A stretch of 64,000 nt of DNA from Rhizobium sp. G21 (GCF_014158035.1 NZ_JACFXW010000002.1:310001-374000); one strand, 5' to 3'. Shown: positions 8,832-18,080, counted from the stretch's first letter. Program-made: numbers and translations. The notes: generated by a model from the letters alone, not told the origin.

Positions 8832-9431
8832 TCAACTGGCCCGTTTCTGCGCGGCGGTGATGGCGCGGGCGGCCTCTTCCGAAGCGTTTGCCAACTGCCG
8901 CATTTCGGCGGCGAGCACGGCGAAGCCGGATCCCGCCGAGCCGGCGCGCGCGGCTTCGATGCCGGCGTTGACCGCCAGCATCTTGAGGTAACGCAGCGAA
9001 TGCAGGATCTCTCCGGTCTTGGAGGCGGTGATGCGCATTTCCGAGGTCTGGGCGTCGATGCGCTGATAGAGCGACTCGATGTTGATGATGCTGCCTTCGA
9101 GATAGAGAAGTTCCCCGGTTTCGGACCAGACGCCGCCGCCGGTTTCGGTTACCCAGACCTCGTGCCCCTTGGCGTGGCGGATGCGATATTCCATCGTCCA
9201 GTTTTCCTTGCGCTCCAGCGCGCCGCCGACAGACGCGTCCATCCGCTCCAGATCATCCTTCGAGATGAGGTCTGAAAAGGCGTAGACGCGGTTGCCGATG
9301 ATCTCATCCTGGCGATATCCGAAGACCCGATGAATGCCGTCGGTCAGTTCGAGCATTGTATATTCAGCGTCGGCGCGGCAACGGTAGAGGAAGCCATCCA
9401 TGCGGCTGAGAACGCTGGTCAAGAAATCCAC
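8832..9431 (-). CDS. Small soluble PAS-MCP signalling protein
   Basis: A 199-residue protein with no membrane span. A PAS/PAC domain fills about residues 5-118 (FGYRQDEIIGN, then LYLEGSIINIE). A short coiled region and the tip of a methyl-accepting signalling hairpin follow (VNAGIEAARAG..GFAVLAAEMRQLA, about residues 153-185). The MCP domain is much shorter than in full chemoreceptors, so it may dock on receptor arrays rather than form a full signalling rod. It is transcribed in the same direction after tmm, behind a hairpin. It could sense redox or a small ligand for amine taxis, but that is inference. Confidence 0.8.
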   Translation of the reverse strand: MDFLTSVLSRMDGFLYRCRADAEYTMLELTDGIHRVFGYRQDEIIGNRVYAFSDLISKDDLERMDASVGGALERKENWTMEYRIRHAKGHEVWVTETGGGVWSETGELLYLEGSIINIESLYQRIDAQTSEMRITASKTGEILHSLRYLKMLAVNAGIEAARAGSAGSGFAVLAAEMRQLANASEEAARAITAAQKRAS

Positions 9432-9515
9432 GGCCGTCTCCTCGGCGAGAGTATTGAATGAAGGTGATATTTAATTCCTGAAATGGTTATTTTTGCGTAA
9501 ACATGCAACTTCTGG

Positions 9516-9553
9516 GCGCGCTGCGCACTCGTGATTTCGAGAGCACAGCGCGC
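9516..9553 (-). terminator. Stem-loop 7 bp after the tmm stop
   Basis: Arms of 16 bp with two mismatches (GCGCGCTG.GC.CTCG paired with its complement) around a 6-base loop, placed just beyond the tmm stop codon in the direction of transcription. There is no clear U-tract. It is probably a partial terminator or mRNA 3' end ahead of the PAS gene. Confidence 0.55.
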
Positions 9554-9559
9554 GAAGCG

Positions 9560-10899
9560 TCAATTCTGGAGATAGACCTCCATCGTGTCGTCGAGCGCGT
9601 CCTTCCATGGCGTGTGATGTTTCGGCGCCATGGTGCCGGTCAGCAGCGACTTGTAGGAATTGTCGCGGAAGGCCATGATGTTGTCGGTCTTGTGCTGCTT
9701 CCATTCGAAGAAGGCCTTGCACATCCCGTCGACGTCGAATTGCGGATAATCCGTATCCGCCAGCAATTCCTTGACATAGGCGCCCTGATATTTGATCGCC
9801 GATTTCACGTCGTCATAGGCGTCTTCGCGGGCTTCACGATCGGCGACATCGGCAAGCAACGTCTCCTTGTCCGAAGGGATCGCGATGCGGCCCATGATAA
9901 TGTCGCGGACATACCATGCCTGGACGTCGAACATGTTGAAGGTGAACCACTGATCCTGCATGCCGATATAGAACATCTTCGGATTGTGCACGAAGACCAC
10001 ACCCTTGTAGAGATCGGCGGTCGCCAGCCGGTTCTTGGTCTTCAGCCGGAGATCGTCGGGCAGGAAGGGAAAATAGTGACGATAGCCGGTGCAGAGGATG
10101 ATCGCGTCGACATCCTTGCTCGTGCCGTCCTTGAAGAAAGCCGTCTTGCCATCCACTCGTTCGAGCGCGGGCTTCTCTTCCCAATTGTCGGGCCATTTGA
10201 AACCCATCGGCGCCGAGCGGTAGCAGGACGTGACGGTCTTAGCGCCATATTTCCAGCACTGCGAACCGATGTCTTCGGCGGAATAGGACGAGCCGACCAC
10301 CAGCACGTCCTTGCCGGAAAATTCGCGCGCATCGCGGAAGTCGTGGGCATGGACGATGCGGCCATTGAAGGTGGAAAAGCCGGGATATTCCGGCACATTC
10401 GGCGATGAGAAGTGTCCCGAGGCGCAGATGACATAGTCGAAGCGGTCGGTCGTCACGCTGTCCTTGACGAGGTCGTGGACGCTGACGCTGAAATCGCCTG
10501 TATCGGGATGATACTCCACCCAGCGCACCACGGTCGAGAATCGGATCCAGTCGCGCACGCCAGCCTTGTTCACCCGGCCCTCGATATAGTCGAACATCAC
10601 CGCGCGGGGAGGGTAGGAGGCAATCTGCTTGCCGAAATGTTCTTCGAAGGGATAGTCGGCGAATTCCAGTCCTTCCTTGGGCCCGTTGGTCCAGAGATAG
10701 CGATACATGGAGCAATGCACGGGCTCGCCATTCTCGTCGACGCCGGTGCGCCAGGTGTAGTTCCACAGCCCGCCCCAGTTGGACTGCTTCTCGAAGCAGA
10801 CCACTTCGGGGATCTCCGCGCCTTTGGCGGCGGCGGATTGAAGGCGCGCAACACCGCGAGACCGGAAGGGCCGGCCCCGATCACTGCAACTTTCGTCAT
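9560..10899 (-). CDS. tmm: Trimethylamine monooxygenase (flavin-containing; one-base frameshift near 10841)
   Basis: Oxidises trimethylamine to TMAO with FAD, NADPH and O2. The corrected length is 446 residues, matching bacterial Tmm. The FAD site [10 protein letters not shown] is at residues 8-17, the FMO fingerprint is visible as [11 protein letters not shown], and the NADPH site as [11 protein letters not shown]. The C-terminal [12 protein letters not shown] is typical of Tmm. The start is MTKVAVIG at 10899. One missing C in TTC-AATCC (about 10841) separates this start from the rest of the protein; restoring it gives [17 protein letters not shown]. It is the last gene of dmmDABC-tmm. Tmm enzymes are known also to oxidise dimethylsulfide. 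Confidence 0.93.
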
Positions 10900-10962
10900 G
10901 GGATTTCCCCCTCTTCTAGCATTGAGATTTCGAAATCGTCGGCCATCCCAGGGGAGGGTCGA

Positions 10963-12003
10963 TCAGTCGGGAAAGATGCCGGGACTGGTCGGCGCGCCAT
11001 CATCATGCCGCGACAGCCACTCTATCGTCGTGTCGCGAAAGCGGGTCAGCCCCTTGTAGTCGACGAGTTCCGGCGGCAGCGTCTTGAGGACGCGGTGGAA
11101 GCGCCGCGCCCATTTCGGCACCGTCACCAGTTCTTCCATGTTCATGAGATAGCAGCGGATCACGAACAGGATGGCGTTGGAGCGCGGCAGCCGCCACAGG
11201 CTCTGCAACTCCACGCGCAGATGCACCTTCTCGCCGACATTCTCGGGAGTGACCGTCGTGCGGTCCTTGCCCCATTTGGGATAATTCTCCGGGCTGGTGT
11301 CGAGGCGCGGATTGATGGTCATCGTCCAGTTGAAGCGCCGTGTCGGCTGACCCTGCTGAAGGTTGAGCAGAAATTTCAGCGCACGCTCGAAGACGCCGAT
11401 CTGATGGGCGAGCGGCACCGGCCCATGCCATTCCATGAAATTCATGCCGATATCGAAATCAAGCGACCAATCGGCCTGAGTGGTCACCATGCCAGCGTCC
11501 ATCCAGAGATTTCCGTCGCGCTGGTCGACGATGCAGAAATCGCCTTGCGCCTGACGGGTGATGTATTCCAGCGGCTCATAGGGCAGGGTGGTCGGATCGC
11601 CGAAGGTGAACGCATCGTCGATCCCGAGCGGTCGATTGATCCAGCGCCAGCGGTCGCCGTCCTTGGTGAGCGAAAAATGCTCGGGGTAGCCGGCGGACTG
11701 CTGCTCCATCAAGAGTTCCAGCGTGTCCCATTGAGCCTGCATCATATGCGGCAGCGCCTGATAACGCAGCGGATCTTCCTTGAGCACCATCGCCCGATCG
11801 GCCATTTCGGAGACATAGTGCTCGTCGACGTCGATCAGGCTTTCGAAGACGGTGCCCGCTCTGCCCTTCACATGCGGCTCCATATTGACCGAATACATGT
11901 AGCCGTCCTCGTGGAACGGGAAGGGGAAGCGCCGAATGTTGCCCGGGCTGTTGCGATAGGTGAAGTCGTTGCGGAAAGTTTCCTGCTTGAAAACGATGGC
12001 CAT
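10963..12003 (-). CDS. dmmC: Dimethylamine monooxygenase haem-dependent N-demethylase subunit (DUF3445)
   Basis: A 346-residue protein of the DUF3445 haem-dependent oxidative N-demethylase family, a family-typical length. Characteristic stretches include FPFPFHEDGYMYSVNMEP near the N-terminus and INPRLDTSPENYP and LRVELQSLWRLPRSNAI in the second half. It is the oxygenase component that takes a methyl group off dimethylamine, releasing methylamine and formaldehyde. It is fed electrons by the reductase encoded 29 bp upstream. The order GcvT-like, zinc-ribbon, reductase, DUF3445 equals the published dmmDABC order, which is the basis of the subunit letters. Confidence 0.87.
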   Translation of the reverse strand: MAIVFKQETFRNDFTYRNSPGNIRRFPFPFHEDGYMYSVNMEPHVKGRAGTVFESLIDVDEHYVSEMADRAMVLKEDPLRYQALPHMMQAQWDTLELLMEQQSAGYPEHFSLTKDGDRWRWINRPLGIDDAFTFGDPTTLPYEPLEYITRQAQGDFCIVDQRDGNLWMDAGMVTTQADWSLDFDIGMNFMEWHGPVPLAHQIGVFERALKFLLNLQQGQPTRRFNWTMTINPRLDTSPENYPKWGKDRTTVTPENVGEKVHLRVELQSLWRLPRSNAILFVIRCYLMNMEELVTVPKWARRFHRVLKTLPPELVDYKGLTRFRDTTIEWLSRHDDGAPTSPGIFPD

Positions 12004-12032
12004 GGATCGGGCCTCCTTGCGCTCGGGCGCCG

Positions 12033-12991
12033 TCAGAGATCGAGTTGCAGCCGCGTCCCCTCGAAGCGGGAGACGCAGAGCATGATTTTTTTACCCGACG
12101 CCTTTTCGGCATCGGTCAGGAACACGTCGTTGTGCATGATCACGCCGTCGCAGGCCGAGACTGATGTCTCGCATTGCCCGCAGGCGCCGCCGCGACAGAG
12201 ATAGGGGCGTCGACTCCCGCCGCCTCCAGCGCCTCCAGAATGCTCTCATGCGCGCCGACCGGAACCGAGACGCCGCTGCGCAGGAGATCCACCGAGAAGG
12301 GCTTGCCCGGCGGCGGCGCGAGGAAGCGTTCGGAGTGTAGATTGTGCGCCGGCCAGCCAGCCTCGAGACCGGCGGCGAGGACAGCGTCGATCATGCCGCC
12401 GGGACCGCAGACATAGAGATGCGAGCCGAGCGGCTGGCGGGCGAACAGCGCATCGAGCGAGATCGCCGATCCCTCCTCGTCGACATAGATCTTGACTCGG
12501 TGGCCGTAGCGGGCGGCCAGATCCTGGCAATAGGCGCCGCGGCTTCGCGATCGGACGGCGTAGTGAAGCTCAAAGGCAATGTTTTCGCGGTCGAACTGCG
12601 CCATCATAGCGAGGAAGGGCGTGATGCCGATGCCGCCGGCGACGAGGATATGCTTGCGGCCGCGCCAATCCGGCTGAAACAGGTTCACCGGCTGGCTGAT
12701 GGTGAGCACCTCGCCTTCATGAACCCGGTCATGCATGAAGATGGAGCCGCCGCGCGATTGCGGCACGCGCAACACGCTGATTTCATAGGCGGAGGTGTCG
12801 GCCGGATCCGACATCAGCGAATAGGCGTTGCGCCGGATATGATCATAATCGCGCATCGCCACCACGACATGGGCGCCGCCGGAAAAGACCGGCAAGGGTT
12901 TGCCTTCGACATGTTCGAAGCGGAAGCGCTTCACACCTTCTGCAACAGGTTCGACATGGGTCACGCGAACGGAAAGATCGGTCTTGGTCAT
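12033..12991 (-). CDS. dmmB: Dimethylamine monooxygenase reductase, VanB/PDR type (one-base frameshift near 12205)
   Basis: Corrected length 319 residues. The FAD/FMN-binding barrel shows RRNAYSLMSDP, the NAD domain shows VAGGIGITPFLAMM and LYVCGPGGMI, and a C-terminal plant-type [2Fe-2S] domain follows. The frameshift falls in that last domain: one missing C in the run at 12204-12207 turns it into an unrelated tail. Restoring it gives PYLCRGGACGQCETS, with Cys-x4-Cys-x2-Cys and a fourth Cys in MLCVSRFEGT. It carries electrons from NAD(P)H to the haem subunit. ATG 12991 overlaps the upstream gene by 4 bp. Confidence 0.87.
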
Positions 12992-13593
12992 AAAAACAAC
13001 GCCTCCGGCTCCGGCGTGACGCCTGGCTCTTCCGCGTCGACGCAGACGCCCTGAAAGGCGCCGAGCCGTCGCGAATAATGATCGCGAACGAGGAGAGACA
13101 GGCCGCAATGGCTGCAGGTGAAGGGCGTCGTGGTCACGTCTTCGGTGACGCCTTTGCAATGGACGCATTGAACGCGGCGGGCGAGCGAGCCGCGATGTTC
13201 TGTGGGGATGGTCGAATAATCCATGCCCTGGTCGAGCGCGAGCTGCATCGCCTTGCCGATGAAACCTTCCGTGCCGGCGATGTAGAGCCTTGTTCCCATA
13301 TGCGCGACGGCCAGCATGGCTCTCAGCCGGAACAGCAATGTCTCCACTGTCGGCGCAATCCAGGCGACATCGGCGCCGAGCGCCGAGAGCGCATCGGCAT
13401 GTCCTTCGCGCGCGGAGCCTCGGGCGACATAGAGGATCTCGGTCGACGCCAGCATCGCCGGCGTCAGCGTGGGTCTCTGCTCGAGCAGCGCCCGTGCGCC
13501 CTCGCCTTCCAGGACGAAGATGTGCCGGCGCGCGCGCGGGTCGGCCGCAATCCCGTGATAGACTGGACGGCTCTTGATGCCTTCAACCAACAT
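12988..13593 (-). CDS. dmmA: Dimethylamine monooxygenase subunit DmmA, zinc-ribbon protein
   Basis: A 201-residue protein starting MLVEGIKSRPVYHG. The N-terminal part resembles an NAD(P)-reductase-like alpha/beta domain (LYIAGTEGFIGKAMQLAL). The C-terminal part has two Cys pairs, CVHCKG and CSHCGLS, forming a zinc-ribbon or rubredoxin-like site. Together these fit the DmmA family. It lies between dmmD and dmmB with a 10-bp gap and a 4-bp overlap, so all are one operon. Its role in the complex is not established from the sequence. A longer upstream frame exists but is arginine/serine-rich shadow of dmmD. Confidence 0.8.
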   Translation of the reverse strand: MLVEGIKSRPVYHGIAADPRARRHIFVLEGEGARALLEQRPTLTPAMLASTEILYVARGSAREGHADALSALGADVAWIAPTVETLLFRLRAMLAVAHMGTRLYIAGTEGFIGKAMQLALDQGMDYSTIPTEHRGSLARRVQCVHCKGVTEDVTTTPFTCSHCGLSLLVRDHYSRRLGAFQGVCVDAEEPGVTPEPEALFL

Positions 13594-13603
13594 GACGCGA
13601 TCC

Positions 13604-14737
13604 TCAGCCGATCGCCGTGCGCTTTTTCTTCTCGGGATCGTCGAAGGGCAACTGATGCGCGATCGCTTTGGCCTGCATCGTCTTTCCCTTGACCTCGAGC
13701 GGCGTTCCGTGAACCGCCTTGTCGACGTCGAGACGGGCGATCGCCATGCTCTTCTTGGTGAGCGTCGAATAGCTCGGGCAGGTGATGACGCCCACTTTCT
13801 TGCCGTCGGCCCAGACTTCGTCGCCGAGATCAGCCGGGCCATCGGCCTCGATCAGCATGCCGTAGATCTTGAAGCGTTCCTTGCCCTTGAGGCGGGCATG
13901 TTCTTCCGCGCCGCGGAAACCGGTCTTGCCGGGGCTGACGGTGAAGTCGAGGCCGAGCTCCCACAGGCTGTCGCCCGGCTGTTCATTGGCGAAGGGATAC
14001 ATCTGCGAATTGTCATAGGGATAGAACAGCAGGTAGCTTTCCACCCGCAGCATGTCGAGCACACTGAAGCAGCAGGGGATGATGCCCATATCCGCGCCCT
14101 CGGCGAGGATCGTGTCCCATACTTTGCCCGCATCCTGGCCGCGCACGAAAATTTCGTAGCCGCGCTCGCCGGTGTAGCCGGTGCGGGAGATCATCACCGG
14201 CGCGCCGAACAAGGTCGTCTGCATGTGATGGAAATATTTGAGATCGCGGATGCCGGGCACATGTTTGGCGAGGAAATCGACCGCCAGCGGCCCCTGCAGC
14301 GAAAGATCGTGAAGGTCGTCGTCGAAAAGAACGGCGCAGTTGCGGCCTGCGGCCTGCTTGATCACTTCCTCATGGGCCGAGCCGGACCCATGCACCAGCA
14401 TCCAGGAATTGGGGCCGGTGCGATAGACGATGCAATCATCGGTGAAATGGCCGCGATCGTTGAGCATGGCGGCATAGACGGAGCGGCCGGGATAGATCTT
14501 TCCCATATCGCGCGTGGTGATATAGTCGAGCACGGCAATGGCGTGCGGGCCGACCAGATGGACCTTCTTGAGGCCTGAGACATCCATCAACCCCGCTTTG
14601 GTGCGGATCGCCACATGTTCGGCGTAAATGTCCTTGTCATAGGTCCATGCCGTACCCATGCCGCTCCAGTCTTCGAGCTTGGAGCCGAGCGCGCGATGTC
14701 GTTCTGCGAGCGCGGAGAAGCGCCAGGAAAGAGTCAT
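13604..14737 (-). CDS. dmmD: GcvT-like tetrahydrofolate aminomethyltransferase DmmD
   Basis: A 377-residue stand-alone GcvT-fold protein with DVSGLKKVHLVGP, the SRTGYTGERGYEIF signature and a complete C-terminal barrel. It is the first gene of dmmDABC-tmm. The known role of this gene in marine dmm clusters is to handle the formaldehyde or methylene unit released from dimethylamine by transfer to tetrahydrofolate; direct demethylation is an alternative. A promoter-like pair and a small hairpin lie just upstream. Confidence 0.85.
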   Translation of the reverse strand: MTLSWRFSALAERHRALGSKLEDWSGMGTAWTYDKDIYAEHVAIRTKAGLMDVSGLKKVHLVGPHAIAVLDYITTRDMGKIYPGRSVYAAMLNDRGHFTDDCIVYRTGPNSWMLVHGSGSAHEEVIKQAAGRNCAVLFDDDLHDLSLQGPLAVDFLAKHVPGIRDLKYFHHMQTTLFGAPVMISRTGYTGERGYEIFVRGQDAGKVWDTILAEGADMGIIPCCFSVLDMLRVESYLLFYPYDNSQMYPFANEQPGDSLWELGLDFTVSPGKTGFRGAEEHARLKGKERFKIYGMLIEADGPADLGDEVWADGKKVGVITCPSYSTLTKKSMAIARLDVDKAVHGTPLEVKGKTMQAKAIAHQLPFDDPEKKKRTAIG

Positions 14738-14756
14738 TGTAGTTCCCCATGCTTTA

Positions 14757-14774
14757 CCGCACTTTACTGTGCGG
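14757..14774 (-). promoter_or_regulatory. Small hairpin in the dmmD leader
   Basis: CCGCAC and GTGCGG arms with a 6-base loop, 20 bp before the dmmD start and inside the predicted 5' leader. It could be an operator half-site pair or an RNA stem. The sequence cannot distinguish these. Confidence 0.3.
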
Positions 14775-14789
14775 AATAATTATTTCCTC

Positions 14790-14817
14790 ACTATAGAGCG
14801 AATTTGGCGGCTGGCAA
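14790..14817 (-). promoter_or_regulatory. Candidate sigma-70 promoter of dmmDABC-tmm
   Basis: On the minus strand, TTGCCA (complement of 14812-14817) and TATAGT (complement of 14790-14795) are 16 bp apart. They would give a leader of about 45 bases before dmmD. It sits in the 204-bp gap after the tctCBA terminator, as expected for an independent operon. Confidence 0.45.
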
Positions 14818-14889
14818 GCACCCATCGAGCCAAAATCTACCAAGGTCGCAGAGGGGGTGGAGAGGTCATTGCATGCTCCCCAATGAAAA

Positions 14890-14914
14890 GCCGGGCCGCA
14901 TGGAGCGACCCGGC
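14890..14914 (-). terminator. Intrinsic terminator of tctCBA
   Basis: A 10-bp GC-rich stem (one G-U pair) with a 5-base loop is followed, in the minus direction, by CTTTTC. It lies 28 bp past the tctA stop codon and separates the tct operon from dmmD. Confidence 0.7.
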
Positions 14915-14941
14915 CGAAACAATTGATGGAACGATAAGATC

Positions 14942-16468
14942 TTACTGCGCTGCGGCGGACGCAGTCGCCGCGGCCGCGTTCAAACGACGCTTGGCGCGAC
15001 GGGCGAGGAAGATCGGCAGCACGGCGACCAAGGCCGCGAGGCACCAGAGAACGATGGAGATGGTGCTTTCGAACAGGATCGACACGTCGCCGCCGCTGAT
15101 CGCCAGGGCGTTGCGCAGGTTGACTTCCATGACCCGTCCGAGAACGAAGCCGAGAATGATCGGCGCCATATCGAAGCCTGCCTTTCTGAGCAGCCAGCCC
15201 GCCATGCCGATCGCCAGCATCAGATAGATCGAGAAGACCGAGGCATGCGTGGAATAGACGCCGACGATGGAGAGAACCAGGATGCCGGGCACCAGCAGCC
15301 AGTTCGGCATGGTCAGCACGCGGGCGAAGATGTTGACCAGCGGCAGGTTGAGCGCGAGCAGGATGAAGTTGCCGACGAACAGCGAGGCGACGAGACCGCC
15401 GACGATCTCGGGCCGTTCGACCATCAGCATAGGGCCGGGCTGGATGTTGTAGAGCATCAGCGCGCCGAGCATGACGGCGGTGGTGCCCGAACCCGGCACG
15501 CCGAGCGTCAGCATCGGCACGAAGGCGCCGCAGGCGGTGGCGTTGTTGGCGGCTTCGGGGGCGGCGAGACCGCGCACGTCGCCCTTGCCGAAGGTGCCTT
15601 CGGTGTCGGAAATGCGCTTTTCCGTGGTGTAGGAGACGGCGCTCGACACGGACGCTCCGGTGCCCGGCAGCACGCCGACGACGAAGCCGATGACCGAGCC
15701 GCGCAGTGTCGCGCCCGTGCATTTGACGATGTCGCTCATCCGCGCGGTCATCCGGCCGAGTTCGCGGATCACGGTCATGCCGCGGCCCTGATGCTCCAAG
15801 ATAATCAGCGCTTCGGATATCGAGAACAGGCCGATGACCAACACCACGAATTCGATGCCGTCGCCCAGTTCAGGCTCGTTGAAGGTGAAGCGATAGGCGC
15901 CGGAGGTGGCGTCGAGACCAACGGTCGCCAGCATCAGGCCGAGCACGCAGCCGATCAGCGTCTTGGCGGGCGCGCTGCCGACCATCGAGCCGAGGGTCGC
16001 GAAGGCGAAGACCATCAGCACGAAATATTCGGCCGGCCCGAAGCCGATCGCGAGCCCCGAGAGGAGCGGCGCGAAGAATGCCAAGCCAACAGTGCCCAGG
16101 ATGCCGCCGACGAAGGACGATAGGCCGGACAACGCCAGCGCCTCTCCGGCGCGGCCCTGTTTGGCCATGGGATAGCCGTCCATCGCCGTCATCACCGCGC
16201 CGGCGTCGCCGGGCACGTTGAGCAGGATGGAGGAGATGCGTCCGCCATATTCCGCCCCGCAATAGATCGCGGCGAGCAGGATCATCGTGCTCTCGGCGGG
16301 AAGGCCCATCGTATAGGCGATGGGGAGAAGAAGCGCGATGCCGTTGATCGGGCCGATGGCGGGCAGCGCGCCGACCATGGTGCCGATGAAGCAGCCGACC
16401 AGGCCGATGATCAGGTTTTGCCAGGTCAACGCGACCGCGAAGCCTTGCCAGAGATAATCGAGATTCAT
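14942..16468 (-). CDS. tctA: Tripartite tricarboxylate transporter large membrane subunit
   Basis: A 508-residue protein with about 11-12 membrane spans, the usual TctA size. The signature loop GALPAIGPINGIALLLPI is near the N-terminus, and the second conserved loop FVVGVLPGTGASVSSAVSY is near residue 260. It forms the ion-coupled carrier with TctB and the periplasmic receptor TctC. It is the last gene of tctC-tctB-tctA, 27 bp after tctB, and ends at a clear terminator. Substrate (citrate, another carboxylate or a different acid) is not visible from the sequence. Confidence 0.93.
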   Translation of the reverse strand: MNLDYLWQGFAVALTWQNLIIGLVGCFIGTMVGALPAIGPINGIALLLPIAYTMGLPAESTMILLAAIYCGAEYGGRISSILLNVPGDAGAVMTAMDGYPMAKQGRAGEALALSGLSSFVGGILGTVGLAFFAPLLSGLAIGFGPAEYFVLMVFAFATLGSMVGSAPAKTLIGCVLGLMLATVGLDATSGAYRFTFNEPELGDGIEFVVLVIGLFSISEALIILEHQGRGMTVIRELGRMTARMSDIVKCTGATLRGSVIGFVVGVLPGTGASVSSAVSYTTEKRISDTEGTFGKGDVRGLAAPEAANNATACGAFVPMLTLGVPGSGTTAVMLGALMLYNIQPGPMLMVERPEIVGGLVASLFVGNFILLALNLPLVNIFARVLTMPNWLLVPGILVLSIVGVYSTHASVFSIYLMLAIGMAGWLLRKAGFDMAPIILGFVLGRVMEVNLRNALAISGGDVSILFESTISIVLWCLAALVAVLPIFLARRAKRRLNAAAATASAAAQ

Positions 16469-16495
16469 GGCGAATGTCCTTTCAGGTCGGCTCGC

Positions 16496-16966
16496 TCAGC
16501 CGAACAACATGCCGGCGGGCAGATAGACTTCGAGGAGATAGGAGAAGATGAGCCACCAGAGCGCGGCATGCCCGATGGCGCCGATCAGCGCGAGCTTCAG
16601 CGGCGCGCCGAAGATGTAGCCGGTTCCGAGCGTCAGCACGAAGATCGAGGCGGCGAAGCCCGCGGGTTCGAACAGCGCGATCGAAATGACGGTCAACACC
16701 GGAATGGCGAGCACCTTGACGAGCAGCGGACCGGTCGGGAAGCCCTCGCAGGCGCCGGGTTTCAGAAAGTAGAAGATCGAAAGACCTGCAAGCACGACGG
16801 CGAGCGCCACCGGAAAGACGCGCGGCCCCAACGGATCGGAGGCGAAGGCGTATTCGATCACGCTGCCGCCGAGGCCGTAGACCAGAGCGAGAGCGATGAG
16901 AATGAGGGCTGCGATGCGGCCGGTGAGACGCGCGGCGCGCGCAGAGGGCTGATGGGAGTCCGACAT
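16496..16966 (-). CDS. tctB: Tripartite tricarboxylate transporter small membrane subunit
   Basis: A 156-residue membrane protein with four hydrophobic segments and the DPLGPRVFP motif after the first one, typical of TctB. It lies between tctC and tctA in the same direction. A hairpin in the gap to tctC suggests that the receptor is made in excess over the membrane parts. Confidence 0.88.
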   Translation of the reverse strand: MSDSHQPSARAARLTGRIAALILIALALVYGLGGSVIEYAFASDPLGPRVFPVALAVVLAGLSIFYFLKPGACEGFPTGPLLVKVLAIPVLTVISIALFEPAGFAASIFVLTLGTGYIFGAPLKLALIGAIGHAALWWLIFSYLLEVYLPAGMLFG

Positions 16967-17040
16967 CGGCTGGCTCCGGTATGGCTAGAGAAACATGTTC
17001 AGAATCTGGGGATCGCACGGCGATCCTGGTCTCCTCCATG

Positions 17041-17067
17041 CCCCGGCCGCCTCAGCGACGGCCGGGG
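17041..17067 (-). terminator. Stem-loop between tctC and tctB
   Basis: Perfect 9-bp arms CCCCGGCCG and CGGCCGGGG with a 9-base loop, in the 136-bp gap after tctC. No U-tract. Such hairpins after solute-receptor genes usually give partial termination or protect the upstream mRNA. Confidence 0.6.
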
Positions 17068-17102
17068 CGCGCCCCTGGCTCGGGAGGAGGAGAGGGGCTC
17101 GA

Positions 17103-18080
17103 TTACATCCCGGCTTCCTTGGCGAGGATCTTGAAGCGGGCGACGTCGGACTTCACACGATCCTCGAAATCCTTGCCGAGCAGGGTGAATTCGAACAGGC
17201 CGCGCTCTTCGCGCTCCTTGGCGAATTCCGGCGTTTTGGAAGCGGTCTCGAACGCCTTCACCCACCAGTCGTAATCGGCCTGGGAAACGTCCTTGCCGAC
17301 ATAATAGCCGCGCCAGACCGGCCAATCGATGTCGAAACCCTGCTCCTTGGCGGTCGGCACATTGGCCAGTTCGCCCGGCAGGCGTTCGGACGACATTACC
17401 GCGAGGATGCGGACTTTGCCGGCGACATGGTGCTTGACCATTTCGGCCGCGTCGCCGGAGCCGACCTTGACATGGCCGCCTTCGAGCGCGGTCAGCACGG
17501 CGCCGCCGCCTTCGAGCGCGACGTAACGCATGCTCTTCGGATCCTGGCCGGCGGCCTTGGCGAGCAGCGAGCCCTTCATCCAGTCCTGCGAACCGACGGC
17601 GCCGCCGCCGGCGATGGCGAAGCTGGAGGGATCCGCCTTGTAGGCTTCCACGAGTTCGCCGAGCGTCTTGTAAGGCGCATCGGCGGCGACGACGAGCACG
17701 CCGTAATCGGCGCCGAGCGCGCCGAGCCAGCGAACGGCCGTTTCGTCATATTTGCCGAACTTTCCCTGGGCGATCAGCAGCGCTGAGCCCGAAGAGGCGG
17801 CGGTGATCAGACTGCCGTCATGGGCGCGCTTGCCGATCACATGGTTGTAGGCCACGGCGCCCACGCCGCCTTCCATATAGGTTACGGCCATGGGCTTGGA
17901 GATCTGCTTGGTGGCGAGCAATGAATTGGCGGCAAGGCGGCAAGTCAGGTCGAAGCCGCCGCCGGGCTTGGCGCCCGCCAGGCATTCGGGCTTGGCGGGT
18001 TCTGCAAAAGCGGACGAAGCGGCGCCGAGTGCGGCGAGGCTGGCTCCGACGAAAGCGGCGGCGAAAAATCTCTTCATCAT
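17103..18080 (-). CDS. tctC: Tripartite tricarboxylate transporter periplasmic receptor
   Basis: A 325-residue Bug/TctC-family protein with a signal peptide (MMKRFFAAAFVGASLAAL, cleavage near ASSAFA-EP). Typical features are the AKPGGGFDLTCRLAAN segment and GSQDWMKGSLLAKAAG. Two adjacent ATGs give the start; the purine-rich stretch before them favours the first. It is the first gene of tctCBA, divergent from tctD, and is probably activated by TctD. Confidence 0.92.
   Translation of the reverse strand: MMKRFFAAAFVGASLAALGAASSAFAEPAKPECLAGAKPGGGFDLTCRLAANSLLATKQISKPMAVTYMEGGVGAVAYNHVIGKRAHDGSLITAASSGSALLIAQGKFGKYDETAVRWLGALGADYGVLVVAADAPYKTLGELVEAYKADPSSFAIAGGGAVGSQDWMKGSLLAKAAGQDPKSMRYVALEGGGAVLTALEGGHVKVGSGDAAEMVKHHVAGKVRILAVMSSERLPGELANVPTAKEQGFDIDWPVWRGYYVGKDVSQADYDWWVKAFETASKTPEFAKEREERGLFEFTLLGKDFEDRVKSDVARFKILAKEAGM

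Noticed and set aside
12988..13842. A 284-residue version of DmmA starting at 13842
   Set aside because: The first 83 residues are Arg/Ser-rich shadow of dmmD; the real start at 13593 leaves a normal 10-bp gap.
13574..14578. 334-residue open frame on the plus strand opposite dmmD
   Set aside because: It is the antisense shadow of a highly conserved GcvT-fold gene; His/Ala/Gly/Asp-rich composition and no recognisable motif. The same applies to similar long antisense frames at 7116-8429, 19013-20095, 35034-36464, 39163-40110 and 42879-44078.
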